DNA of 10,752 nucleotides from Brevundimonas sp. UBA4609 (lineage in GTDB: Bacteria > Pseudomonadota > Alphaproteobacteria > Caulobacterales > Caulobacteraceae): NCBI GenBank assembly GCA_002386585.1, contig DGIZ01000224.1, forward strand, positions 1 to 10,752, written 5' to 3'. The position numbers and the translations under genes are program-made. Every line of letters starts with the position of its first letter. Position 1 is the stretch's first letter. Positions 1-6,543 of the stretch are shown here, in pieces. The notes beneath the pieces were generated by a model. The model saw only the letters and a list, made by a program, of their open reading frames with translations, was not told the DNA's origin and did not search any database.

Positions 1-676
1 CGGACGCCGCGGCGGGCTTGGCCTGCCTGGCCCGCCAAGCCTCGAAGTCGGCCTCGGCATGGGCGACGACGACAAAGCCCATCAGGGCGTGGGGTCCGCC
101 GCAATATTCGGCGCACTGTCCCGCATAGACGCCCGGCTTGTCAGCCTGCAGGCGCATGAAGTTGCGGCGGCCCGGGATCATGTCCGTCTTGCCGCCCAGG
201 CGCGGCACCCACAGGCTATGGATGACGTCGGCGCTCTCCAGTTCGACCACCACCGGACGGCCGACGGGGATGTGAACCTCATTGGCGTCCTGAACCGTTT
301 CGCGGCCCTGGCCGTCCAGATAGGCCACGCGCCACCACCACATCTCGCCGGTGACGCGCACGCGCATCTCGCCGTCGCGCGGCGCATCCGACACGCGCGC
401 GGTGACGCTGAGGCCGTAGATCAGCAACCCCGTCAGCACGACCACCGGAAAGGCCAGGCCGCCGATCCAGACCAGCCGCTCGCCGCCCACTCGACGTTTC
501 CACTTCCTCGGCCCGAACAGGGCGACGCCCAGGGCGATCAGGACAACGGCCAGCACGACCGCGCCCATGACGAACAGCACCCAGGCGACCACCGTCACCG
601 GCCCGGCGAACGGCCCTGCCGGGTCCAGAACCGGCGGCGGCCAGCCGCCCAGCATGTCCAGCGTCTCAGTCGTCAT
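1..676 (-). CDS. coxB: cytochrome c oxidase subunit II, partial (C-terminal end outside window)
   Basis: Subunit II of a heme-copper oxidase accepts electrons from cytochrome c at the binuclear CuA centre and passes them to subunit I; it sits in the cytoplasmic membrane with its cupredoxin domain in the periplasm. Seen here: two hydrophobic segments (about residues 27-54 and 68-92), an aromatic patch with three Trp at 113-115, and a complete CuA ligand set: His153, Cys188, Glu190, Cys192, His196 and Met199. The frame is open at the left window edge after 225 residues, just after an Ala/Lys/Pro-rich stretch, so a further c-type heme domain cannot be excluded. I chose the ATG at 676, which overlaps the upstream cytochrome gene by 11 bases; an in-frame ATG at 655, just after that gene's stop, is the alternative. 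Neither has a strong ribosome binding site. Subunit I would be expected further left. Identity is very secure; only the start is uncertain. Confidence 0.95.
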   Translation of the reverse strand, partial: MTTETLDMLGGWPPPVLDPAGPFAGPVTVVAWVLFVMGAVVLAVVLIALGVALFGPRKWKRRVGGERLVWIGGLAFPVVVLTGLLIYGLSVTARVSDAPRDGEMRVRVTGEMWWWRVAYLDGQGRETVQDANEVHIPVGRPVVVELESADVIHSLWVPRLGGKTDMIPGRRNFMRLQADKPGVYAGQCAEYCGGPHALMGFVVVAHAEADFEAWRARQAKPAAAS

Positions 677-1043
677 CGAGCGTATAGAGATAGGCCGCTA
701 TGTCGCGGGCTTCGGCTTCGCTCAGGGGCATGGGCGGCATGCCGGTGTCGGGCAGCAGCGACGGCGCGTCGCGCACGAAGGCGGCCATGATCGCAGGCTG
801 GTTCGGCAGGCGCCCTGCGATCATCGGCCGCGCCCCGACGCCCGCCAGCGATCCGCCGGTCCGCCCCTGGGGCCAGGCCACGCCGGGAATGGCGTGGCAG
901 GCGCCGCAGCCCTGCGTCCGGACAAGGCGCAACCCTTCGGCCGGATCGGCGCCCGCCAGGTCGCGCGGCGCCCCGGCCTTGTCCGCGCAGGCGGCCAAGC
1001 CTAGCAGGCCGACGGCCGAGACCGCCGCCCCTATCTTCCCCAT
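666..1043 (-). CDS. class I c-type cytochrome, lipoprotein
   Basis: Small monoheme cytochrome c of 125 residues, probably anchored to the membrane on the periplasmic side as an electron donor to the adjoining oxidase. The N-terminus is a short hydrophobic signal ending in a lipobox (LAAC, Cys19). The heme-binding motif CGACH lies at residues 46-50, and a Met-rich stretch (Met102, Met105) followed by a final helix (108-122) provides the expected distal Met ligand. The ATG at 1043 is chosen because it gives a normal lipoprotein signal; the frame stays open to a TTG at 1091, which would add 16 unlikely residues. No good ribosome binding site is visible. Its 3' end overlaps the start of the subunit II gene, so the two are probably cotranscribed and translationally coupled. 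Confidence 0.9.
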   Translation of the reverse strand: MGKIGAAVSAVGLLGLAACADKAGAPRDLAGADPAEGLRLVRTQGCGACHAIPGVAWPQGRTGGSLAGVGARPMIAGRLPNQPAIMAAFVRDAPSLLPDTGMPPMPLSEAEARDIAAYLYTLDDD

Positions 1044-1108
1044 CGTCGCGACATGACGGCATCCGGCCCCTTTCAGCTTCGCCAGAACCAATCCATCGGG
1101 CGGCCGGG

Positions 1109-1125
1109 GGTTCCGAGGCGGAACC
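1109..1125. repeat. 6-bp inverted repeat in the divergent cytochrome promoter region
   Basis: GGTTCC and GGAACC are separated by five bases (GAGGC) in the 110-base gap between the two divergent cytochrome genes. The dyad is centred about 37 bases upstream of the diheme cytochrome start and about 74 bases upstream of the minus-strand cytochrome start, a sensible place for an operator. It could also be a chance hairpin in GC-rich DNA; no regulator is identifiable. Confidence 0.3.
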
Positions 1126-1153
1126 GGCGCCGCAAAGCCGGTGTTGGATCGGG

Positions 1154-1894
1154 GTGCGCGCCCTGCTCCTCGCTTTTCTGGGACTGACCCTCGCCGCCTG
1201 CGACGCGACGCCGGGCGAGACCGATCGCGCCTTTCAGGCGTCCGGCGAGATCATCGCCATGAGCGGCGGCGCGGGCGGCGCGGGCAACGCCTGCTTCACG
1301 TGTCACGGCCTGAAAGGCGAAGGCGACGGCGTTTCCTCGCCGCGCCTGGCGGGTCTGGACCAGGGCTATCTGCAGAAGCAGATGGAGGATTACGCCAGCG
1401 GCCTGCGTCCCGACGACGTCATGACCCGCGTGGCGCGCGGCCTTGACCCCGACGCCCGCCGCATCGTGGCCGCCTGGTACGCCGGACTGCCCGCTCCGCC
1501 CGCCGGTGCGTCAGCCGCCCCTCCGCCGTCGATCTGGCTGACCGGCGACACAGCACGAGGGATCACCGCCTGCGCCGCCTGCCATGGAACCGAGGGCCAG
1601 GGCGCAGGCGCGGGTCAGCCGATCATCGCCCGGCAGCCCGCCGCCTATACTCTGGAGCAGATCAACCGCTGGAAGTCCGGCCGGCGGCGCAACGACCCGC
1701 GCGGCGTCATGGCCGCCGCCGTCCAGCATCTGACGGAAGAAGAAGCCCGCGCCATAGCCGCATGGCTGTCGACCCGACCCGCCGCTCAAGCGCACGCCAA
1801 CGCCTCTGCCAGCGCGTCCGTTTCGGCTTCGGCTGCGGCACGACCGGCAGCATCGCGTGAAACACGTCGTCCCGATCGATCAGATGGTGCTTGA
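1154..1894 (+). CDS. diheme c4-like cytochrome c, lipoprotein
   Basis: A 246-residue two-domain cytochrome c. A lipobox (LAAC, Cys16) ends the signal peptide, so it is probably a lipid-anchored periplasmic electron carrier. Each half has a heme site: CFTCH at 47-51 and CAACH at 140-144. Downstream Met90 and Met186, in the contexts VMTRVARG and VMAAAVQ, are the likely axial ligands, as in the cytochrome c4/c553 family. A Pro/Ala-rich linker (113-125) joins the halves. The start is GTG, chosen because it immediately precedes the signal peptide; the ribosome binding site is weak. The conserved fold ends near residue 209. The last 36 or so residues are a low-complexity Ala/Ser tail that runs into the convergent b561 gene. 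It lies between the cyt c/coxB unit and the b561/ctaG unit and probably serves the same oxidase. Confidence 0.88.
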   Translation: MRALLLAFLGLTLAACDATPGETDRAFQASGEIIAMSGGAGGAGNACFTCHGLKGEGDGVSSPRLAGLDQGYLQKQMEDYASGLRPDDVMTRVARGLDPDARRIVAAWYAGLPAPPAGASAAPPPSIWLTGDTARGITACAACHGTEGQGAGAGQPIIARQPAAYTLEQINRWKSGRRRNDPRGVMAAAVQHLTEEEARAIAAWLSTRPAAQAHANASASASVSASAAARPAASRETRRPDRSDGA

Positions 1895-2441
1895 GCGCCG
1901 CCCCGGCATGGATCGGGATCATCAGCAGAAGGGTCAGGACCAGACCCCAGTGCATCCACTCGGCCGTCGCCTCGACCGCCCACAGCTGACGGTTCGACAG
2001 ATCCTGCATCGGCAACAGCGGCCAGGGGATGAAGCCCGCCGCCGCCAGCTGGGTGTCCCGCGCCGTCGCCGAGATCATGGCCCAGCCCGACAGCGGCAGG
2101 CCGAACAGGCAAAGATAGAAGACATAGTGGGTGACGTGGGCGGCGGTGCTTTCCCAGCCCGGCTTGTCCGCGTCATTGATCAGGTCCGGCGCGACCAGCC
2201 GCCAGGTCAGGCGACCGATGACCAGCAGCAGCATCAGCACGCCGACGGCGAAATGGACCTCATAGGCCGCGACCTTCTCGCCGCCGACCGGCAGCCGCCC
2301 CATCCACCAGCCCCAGCCCAGCTGGAATACGACCAGACCCGCCATGATCCAGTGAAACCAGATGGCCACGGGGGAATAGCGTCCCTCGTCATGATGACCG
2401 GCGGCCCACTCCAGCGCCTGGGCGATCAGCCGGTCGATCAT
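1707..2441 (-). CDS. cytochrome b561-family membrane protein
   Basis: Integral membrane cytochrome b of 244 residues that probably carries electrons between the quinone pool or a dehydrogenase and c-type cytochromes. Four hydrophobic helices are evident (about 27-47, 60-83, 102-124, 163-183). Candidate heme ligands are His30 (in FHW), His63, His102/His105, His164 and His178, followed by the family-typical KHHLIDRDD segment at 184-192. The ATG overlaps the stop of the upstream CtaG-like gene as ATGA, so the two are translationally coupled. The family core ends near residue 199. The remaining 45 residues are a basic Arg/Trp-rich tail that is antisense to the last helix of the convergent diheme cytochrome. 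Family assignment is secure; the partner is inferred from neighbours. Confidence 0.9.
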   Translation of the reverse strand: MIDRLIAQALEWAAGHHDEGRYSPVAIWFHWIMAGLVVFQLGWGWWMGRLPVGGEKVAAYEVHFAVGVLMLLLVIGRLTWRLVAPDLINDADKPGWESTAAHVTHYVFYLCLFGLPLSGWAMISATARDTQLAAAGFIPWPLLPMQDLSNRQLWAVEATAEWMHWGLVLTLLLMIPIHAGAALKHHLIDRDDVFHAMLPVVPQPKPKRTRWQRRWRALERRVGSTAMRLWRGLLLPSDAGRRRP

Positions 2442-3160
2442 GCCGCCGCCTCGCCCGCCGGCTTCAGCAGACCGTGAATCCGCCACAGTGCGACCAGGAG
2501 GTAGGCCGCCGCCGCCGGCGCCCACATGATGAGCCCGGCCGCCTGCTGATCCTCCAGCGGCGTCATGTTCCAGGCCATGGTGCTGGCGAAATGCGGCGCA
2601 TAGAGCGGCTGGCCCGCGAACACGATCAGGGCGCCCAGAAGCCCCATCAACAGCATGGCCGCCAGCAGGGCGGCCACGGCCGCATGGCCCCTGGCGCTTC
2701 GCACCGCCGCCCAGAACCAGACGGCGCTTCCCAGGATGCTGAACTGCATCAGCCAATAGACCCCGTCATGCGACAGGGCCTGAGCGTAGAGTCCGGGCGC
2801 GTGCCAGGCCCAGAAGACCACCGCCTGCACCGCGGTGGCCGCTGCCAGACGCGGCCGTTTCAGCCGGGGCAGGCACAGGGCCAGCAAGGGCGCCGCCGCC
2901 AGCACCAGCAAAAGGTGATGCAGGGTCCGTGCGGTGAACAGGGCCGAACTCAGCGCGCACAGAGGCGAGATGAAGCCGATCGCCAGCACCGCCATCGCCG
3001 CCGCGTATCGCCCCTTTTCCGGTCCGCGCAGCAGAACCAGCCCCGCGACCGTCGCAGCCGTCAGAACGGCCCAGAGAACCGGGTCGCCGTTCCAGCGGCT
3101 CAGCGCCTCGGCCGGATCGGGCGCGGGCCCGCAATAAGGTGTCCAGACGGCATCGACCAT
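2438..3160 (-). CDS. ctaG: cytochrome c oxidase assembly protein, Caa3_CtaG family
   Basis: Polytopic membrane protein of 240 residues, resembling the Caa3_CtaG family needed to assemble active heme-copper oxidase (as known for Bacillus CtaG), where a role around copper insertion is suspected. About six to seven hydrophobic segments are present. Family marks seen are FISPLCALS followed by His81-His82, FWAWHAPGLY with His120, and a C-terminal EDQQAAGLIMW loop before the last helix. ATG at 3160 is the start consistent with the family's N-terminus; only a weak AGG lies just in front. The stop overlaps the b561 start by four bases. It is divergent from the nucleotidyltransferase gene, with about 125 bases between them. 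This is not the unrelated Cox11 protein that is also called CtaG. Confidence 0.88.
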   Translation of the reverse strand: MVDAVWTPYCGPAPDPAEALSRWNGDPVLWAVLTAATVAGLVLLRGPEKGRYAAAMAVLAIGFISPLCALSSALFTARTLHHLLLVLAAAPLLALCLPRLKRPRLAAATAVQAVVFWAWHAPGLYAQALSHDGVYWLMQFSILGSAVWFWAAVRSARGHAAVAALLAAMLLMGLLGALIVFAGQPLYAPHFASTMAWNMTPLEDQQAAGLIMWAPAAAAYLLVALWRIHGLLKPAGEAAA

Positions 3161-3285
3161 CCTGGGCCAACGCCTGCGTGCAGCGACGGTTCACCCACCC
3201 GGATCACGCCAGGCCTGCGCCCTCCCGGGCGGAACCCGGCTTCGATATGCGCCGTTCCCCTGCCCTGTTCAGGAACCCGCACCCC

Positions 3286-4065
3286 ATGTCCGACACGGTC
3301 GCCGACCCTGCCTTTGAACCACCGCCCGAAGCCCAGGCCTTCTATGAGGAGGCCCTGCGCCTGCTGAAGGAATCGGGCGTGCCCTTCCTGCTGTCGGGCA
3401 CCTATGCGGTTACCGCCTATACGGGAATCCGTCGGCCGACCAAGGATCTCGACGTCTTCTGCAAGCCCGGCGACTACCCTCGAATCCTCGCCTTCTTCCA
3501 GGCGCGGGGCTATCGCACCGACGTCGAAGACGAACGCTGGATCGCCAAGGTCTGGAAGGACGACAAGCATTTCTTCGACGTGATCTTCGCCATGTCGAAC
3601 GGCACCATCGCCGTGTCCGACAGCTGGTTCGGGCCGGACCGCATCACCGTCTACGGGCATGAGGTGACGATCACCCCGCCGACCGCCCTGATCCTGTCCA
3701 AGGCCTTCATCCAGGACCGCTATCGCTACGACGGAGCAGACGTGAACCACGTCATCCTGAAGCAGGCCGAGGCCATCGACTGGAAGTCGCTGCTGGATCA
3801 GATGGACCTCTATTGGGAGGTGCTGATGGCGCACCTGCTCAACTTCCGCTTCGCCTATCCCACCGAGCGCGGCCTGGTGCCCGCCTGGCTGATGACCGAA
3901 CTGATCGGTCGCCTGCAGGCCCAGGTCGATCTGCCGCCGCCGCGCGTGAAGGTCTGTCGCGGCCGTCTGTTCAGCCCGCGCGACTACATCGCCGACATCT
4001 CCGAATGGGGCTTCGGCGACGTGGTGGGCAAGGGCCTGGAGGAGCGCCATGACCCCGTCGCCTGA
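3286..4065 (+). CDS. predicted minimal nucleotidyltransferase
   Basis: A 259-residue soluble protein with the signature of the DNA polymerase beta-like minimal nucleotidyltransferase fold: a Gly-containing loop (SGTYAV, Gly38), the metal-binding pair Asp54-x-Asp56 in RRPTKDLDVF, and a likely third acidic residue at Asp98 in FFDVIF. Members transfer a nucleotide to protein or nucleic acid; some belong to toxin systems such as AbiEii. The substrate here is unknown. The C-terminal half (about 115-259) is helical with no domain I can name. ATG at 3286 is preferred, with AGGA about 11 bases upstream; in-frame ATG 3247 is possible, and earlier codons would run into the ctaG start region. The gene overlaps the phosphoesterase gene by 17 bases, so the two products probably work together. 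I see no antitoxin-like partner. Confidence 0.82.
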   Translation: MSDTVADPAFEPPPEAQAFYEEALRLLKESGVPFLLSGTYAVTAYTGIRRPTKDLDVFCKPGDYPRILAFFQARGYRTDVEDERWIAKVWKDDKHFFDVIFAMSNGTIAVSDSWFGPDRITVYGHEVTITPPTALILSKAFIQDRYRYDGADVNHVILKQAEAIDWKSLLDQMDLYWEVLMAHLLNFRFAYPTERGLVPAWLMTELIGRLQAQVDLPPPRVKVCRGRLFSPRDYIADISEWGFGDVVGKGLEERHDPVA

Positions 4066-4840
4066 CACCGCCGCCGCCCTCGCCGAAGGCCAGACGCCCC
4101 AGCCGGGCATGGAGTCCGGGCCGAAGAAGAAGCTGCGCGTCGCCGCCGTCGGCGACCTGCATGTCGGCGAAACCTCGCATCGCGCCTATCGCGACCTGTT
4201 CGACCGGGTGCATGAGGATGCCGACGTGCTGTGCCTGTGCGGCGACCTGGTCAATTTCGGCAAGACGGTCGAAGTGGAGAACCTGCTGGAAGACCTGCGC
4301 GCCTGCCGCATCCCCATGGTCGGCGTTCTGGGCAATCACGAGCATGAGTGCGGCCAGCCGCAGGACGTGACCCGCATGCTGACGGAGGCCGGGGTCAGGA
4401 TGCTGACCGGCGAGGCCTATGAGATCGACGGCGTCGGCTTCGCCGGGGGCAAGGGCTTCGTCGGCGGTTTCGGCCGCTACATGCTCAGTTCCTTCGGCGA
4501 GGCCTCGATCAAGACCTTCGTCAATGAGGCGGTCGAAGACGCCAACCTCATCGAGAATTCGATCCGGACCCTGCGCACCGAGCGGAGCGTGGTTCTGCTT
4601 CACTACGCCCCCGTGGTGGATACGGTGATCGGCGAGCCGCCCGAGATTCACGCCTTCCTCGGCTCGTCGCGGCTGGCCGAGGTCGTCGATCGCTATGAGA
4701 ACGTCAAGCTGGTGCTGCACGGCCACGCTCATCGCGGCGCGCCGGAAGGCCGCACCGCCCGCGGCGTCCCGGTCTACAACGTCGCCCTGCCCGTTCTGCG
4801 CACGCTGGGCGATACGCCCTATCGCGTGTTCGAGGTCTGA
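4049..4840 (+). CDS. calcineurin-like metallophosphoesterase
   Basis: A 263-residue two-metal phosphoesterase that cleaves phosphomono- or diesters; no signal peptide is seen, so it is probably cytoplasmic. All family blocks are present in order: GDLH (Asp36, His38), GDL (Asp66), GNHE (Asn96, His97), a mid-domain His in VLLHYAP, and GHAH at 225-228. The first 28 or so residues are a Pro/Ala-rich extension ending in a lysine cluster. The start is well supported by GGAGGAG a few bases ahead of the ATG, within the end of the nucleotidyltransferase gene, which implies coupled translation. The stop is only six bases from the stop of the convergent SDR gene. The partner suggests it removes or trims a group added by the nucleotidyltransferase, but that is inference. 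Confidence 0.92.
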   Translation: MTPSPDTAAALAEGQTPQPGMESGPKKKLRVAAVGDLHVGETSHRAYRDLFDRVHEDADVLCLCGDLVNFGKTVEVENLLEDLRACRIPMVGVLGNHEHECGQPQDVTRMLTEAGVRMLTGEAYEIDGVGFAGGKGFVGGFGRYMLSSFGEASIKTFVNEAVEDANLIENSIRTLRTERSVVLLHYAPVVDTVIGEPPEIHAFLGSSRLAEVVDRYENVKLVLHGHAHRGAPEGRTARGVPVYNVALPVLRTLGDTPYRVFEV

Positions 4841-4846
4841 AGAGAG

Positions 4847-5740
4847 TCAGGCGATCCCGGCGCCGCCAGTGACGCCCCAGACCTCGCCGGTGACGAAGCT
4901 GGCCTCCTGCGAGGCCAGCAGCACGTAGACGGATGCGATCTCGACCGGCTGGCCTGGGCGGCCGAAGGCGCTGTGGGCGCCGAACTTCTCGACCTTCTCC
5001 TGGGGCTGGCCGCCGCTGGGCTGCAGCACGGTCCAGAAGGGGCCCGGCGCCACGGCGTTCACCCGCACGCCCTTCTCGATCATCTGCTTGGCCAGGGCCT
5101 TGGTGTAGGTGACGATCCCGCCCTTGGTGGTGGCGTAGTCCAGCAGGATGTCCGACGGCTCATAGGCCTGGATCGAAGCCGTGGTGATGACCGCCGCGCC
5201 CGGCGGCAGGTGCGGCGTCGCCGCCTGACACAACCAGTGTAGGGCGTAGAGATTGGTCTTCAGCGTGGCGTCGAAATCCTCGGTCGAGACCTGGCCCACG
5301 TCCTCGCGGAACTGCTGGCGGCCGGCGTTGACGACCAGGATGTCCAGGCCGCCGAAGGCCTCGAGCGTGCGCTCCACCATGGTCGCATTCCACGCCTCGT
5401 CGCGCACGTCCCCCGGCAGGGCCAGCGCCTTGACGCCCTCCGCCTCGATCAGGGCGATCACCTCGCGCGCGTCGGCTTCCTCCGAGGGGAGATAGGAAAT
5501 CGCCACGTCGGCGCCCTCGCGGGCGTAGGCGATGGCCACCGCGCGACCGATGCCGGAATCAGCGCCGGTGATCAGGGCGCGCCGCCCCTTCAATCGCGCG
5601 TGGCCGTGATAGGTCTCCTCCCCGTGATCGGGCTGAGGCTCCATTCTGGCGACCAGGCCCGGCGCAGGCTGAGGCTGACGCGGAAACGGCGGGCGCGGAT
5701 ACTGATTGCGGGGATCCTGCATGGTCAGGCGGTCGGACAT
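4847..5740 (-). CDS. SDR-family oxidoreductase, general-stress type
   Basis: NAD(P)-dependent short-chain dehydrogenase of 297 residues. The Rossmann motif TGADSGIG is at 58-65, NAG at 138-140, Asn163, catalytic Ser189, and Tyr202/Lys206 in YATTK. A Pro/Gln-rich extension of about 45 residues precedes the fold. This architecture matches the branch that includes Bacillus general stress protein 39 and E. coli YghA; the substrate is unknown. ATG 5740 is chosen because AGAGGAG sits six bases upstream; the frame continues far upstream without a plausible start. A GGAAC-N16-ACTT element lies about 37 bases upstream in the right orientation, so stress-linked ECF sigma control is likely. It is divergent from the small membrane protein gene and convergent with the phosphoesterase gene. 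Confidence 0.93.
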   Translation of the reverse strand: MSDRLTMQDPRNQYPRPPFPRQPQPAPGLVARMEPQPDHGEETYHGHARLKGRRALITGADSGIGRAVAIAYAREGADVAISYLPSEEADAREVIALIEAEGVKALALPGDVRDEAWNATMVERTLEAFGGLDILVVNAGRQQFREDVGQVSTEDFDATLKTNLYALHWLCQAATPHLPPGAAVITTASIQAYEPSDILLDYATTKGGIVTYTKALAKQMIEKGVRVNAVAPGPFWTVLQPSGGQPQEKVEKFGAHSAFGRPGQPVEIASVYVLLASQEASFVTGEVWGVTGGAGIA

Positions 5741-5776
5741 GACGGCTCCTCTGAACGACTGAAGGCGTGCCTTCCT

Positions 5777-5801
5777 AAGTCGCACTCTGCGCGAGCGTTC
5801 C
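5777..5801 (-). promoter_or_regulatory. candidate ECF-sigma promoter for the SDR gene (GGAAC-N16-ACTT)
   Basis: On the minus strand GGAAC (5801-5797) is followed after 16 bases by ACTT (5780-5777). Transcription would start near 5770, giving a leader of about 30 bases before the SDR start. The -35 matches the alphaproteobacterial EcfG consensus; the -10 differs from the usual CGTT by one or two bases but agrees with three other sites in this window. Confidence 0.5.
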
Positions 5802-5912
5802 CCGCTGGGTTCGGCTCGCCGGCGCGCGTCATCCTCACCAGCGTGACGGCGACTCGGCTCGAGAAGGCCTCGAATCACCGGGCCGGAAATCGAGAAGCGA
5901 CCGGGGCCGTAT

Positions 5913-5937
5913 GGAACGGGCCGCGCGCCTTTTCCTT
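5913..5937 (+). promoter_or_regulatory. candidate ECF-sigma promoter for the small membrane protein (GGAAC-N16-CCTT)
   Basis: GGAAC at 5913-5917 and CCTT at 5934-5937, 16 bases apart, end about 26 bases before the TTG start at 5964. Transcription would begin close to the AAAGGAG ribosome binding site, giving a short leader. Same motif pattern and sense as the downstream genes. Confidence 0.45.
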
Positions 5938-5963
5938 CTCCTCCACGACGAAAGGAGTTCCTC

Positions 5964-6158
5964 TTGCCCCTCGCAAACAAGGAAAAGCCCCCGATCCTGC
6001 GACAGCCGCGGCGGCTGCTGATGATTGTCGGCGCCATCCTGGCCCTGTTGTTCGTCGTGTATCTGGCCACGGCCGCGACCGGCTTCCTGCGCACTCAGAC
6101 CAAGGTTCCGGATCCGCGCATGACGGGTACGGAAGCGCCTCTGGAGCGCGCCATGTGA
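5964..6158 (+). CDS. small single-pass membrane protein, unknown
   Basis: A 64-residue protein: basic N-terminus (Lys and Arg up to residue 17), one hydrophobic helix at about 18-39, and a polar tail ending near Pro/Glu/Arg residues. By the positive-inside rule the N-terminus is probably cytoplasmic. The start is TTG, supported by a strong AAAGGAG six bases upstream; there is no in-frame ATG near the N-terminus that would keep the basic segment. I recognise no family. A GGAAC-type promoter candidate and the neighbouring SDR, DUF4142 and DUF892 genes suggest that it is an envelope protein made under stress. Confidence 0.7.
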   Translation: MPLANKEKPPILRQPRRLLMIVGAILALLFVVYLATAATGFLRTQTKVPDPRMTGTEAPLERAM

Positions 6159-6182
6159 CGGCGTGTTCAGGCTTGGCCGTTT

Positions 6183-6207
6183 GGAACGGCGACGCGCCTG
6201 GCCGCTT
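6183..6207 (+). promoter_or_regulatory. candidate ECF-sigma promoter for the leader/79-aa/DUF4142 genes (GGAAC-N16-GCTT)
   Basis: GGAAC at 6183-6187 and GCTT at 6204-6207, spaced 16 bases, lie just after the small membrane protein gene and about 26 bases ahead of the short leader reading frame. It would start a transcript near 6213-6215 covering the leader peptide, the 79-residue gene and the DUF4142 gene. Confidence 0.5.
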
Positions 6208-6232
6208 AACCTCCTGTCACAGGGAGGAAAGA

Positions 6233-6295
6233 ATGAACCGACTTCGCACTCGCCCGCCCCCCGTCGTCATGGGAGGCCGTCATGCGTTTCTATGA
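6233..6295 (+). CDS. possible 20-residue leader peptide
   Basis: A 20-codon reading frame (starts MNRLRTRPPPVV, ends HAFL) with a very strong ribosome binding site, AGGGAGGAAA, a few bases before its ATG. It ends 14 bases inside the next gene, so its translation could open or pace initiation at the 79-residue gene. The Arg content and the Pro-Pro-Pro run could stall ribosomes. It is too short to recognise by homology; the evidence is the strong binding site and its position only. Confidence 0.4.
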   Translation: MNRLRTRPPPVVMGGRHAFL

Positions 6296-6521
6296 GGTAG
6301 TGGTCGGCAGCGACAGCGGCCCGCAGCGGCGTCTGCGGGTGACCTCGCCCACGGACGCGCAGGCCGCCGACGCCGCCGCGCCCCTGATGCGAGCGCACGA
6401 AGCCATCCTGTCCATTCGAGAAACGCCCGACGACGGGCTGCAGCAGGCCGACGGCCCGCCGCCCAAGACCCAAGCGGAAGAGCTGGCCCCCGACACGCCG
6501 GGCATGGCCGCCAAATCCTGA
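6282..6521 (+). CDS. conserved-looking small protein of unknown function, 79 aa
   Basis: A 79-residue soluble protein starting at ATG with GGGAGG five bases upstream. The first half looks like a compact alpha/beta unit: strands at about 2-8 and 15-22, a helix at 24-38 and a strand at 41-46. The second half is acidic, Pro/Gln-rich and probably disordered. No family or catalytic motif is recognised. It lies 22 bases before the DUF4142 gene, in the same direction, and probably shares its transcript from the GGAAC-type promoter candidate. The good ribosome binding site and tight spacing argue that it is a real gene. Confidence 0.68.
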   Translation: MRFYEVVVGSDSGPQRRLRVTSPTDAQAADAAAPLMRAHEAILSIRETPDDGLQQADGPPPKTQAEELAPDTPGMAAKS

Positions 6522-6543
6522 TCCATCGCAAGGAGATACACTG

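Noticed and set aside
59..790. Long plus-strand open frame over the oxidase subunit II gene
   Set aside because: It is antisense to a protein with all CuA ligands; its translation is Arg/His/Gln-rich with no domain, as expected for a GC-rich shadow frame.
1120..1146. GGAAC-N17-TGTT as an ECF promoter for the diheme cytochrome gene
   Set aside because: The -10 part fits neither CGTT nor the local NCTT pattern at the usual spacing, and transcription would begin almost at the GTG start.
1857..3367. Long plus-strand open frames over the b561 and CtaG genes
   Set aside because: They are antisense to clear membrane proteins, their translations are rich in Arg, Gln and His, and they lack starts with ribosome binding sites.
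3286..4065. AbiE-type toxin-antitoxin system
   Set aside because: There is no AbiEi-like antitoxin gene next to the nucleotidyltransferase; the partner is a metallophosphoesterase.
3100..4732. Minus-strand open frames over the nucleotidyltransferase and phosphoesterase genes
   Set aside because: The plus-strand products contain intact catalytic motifs and good start signals; the minus-strand frames show no recognisable domain.
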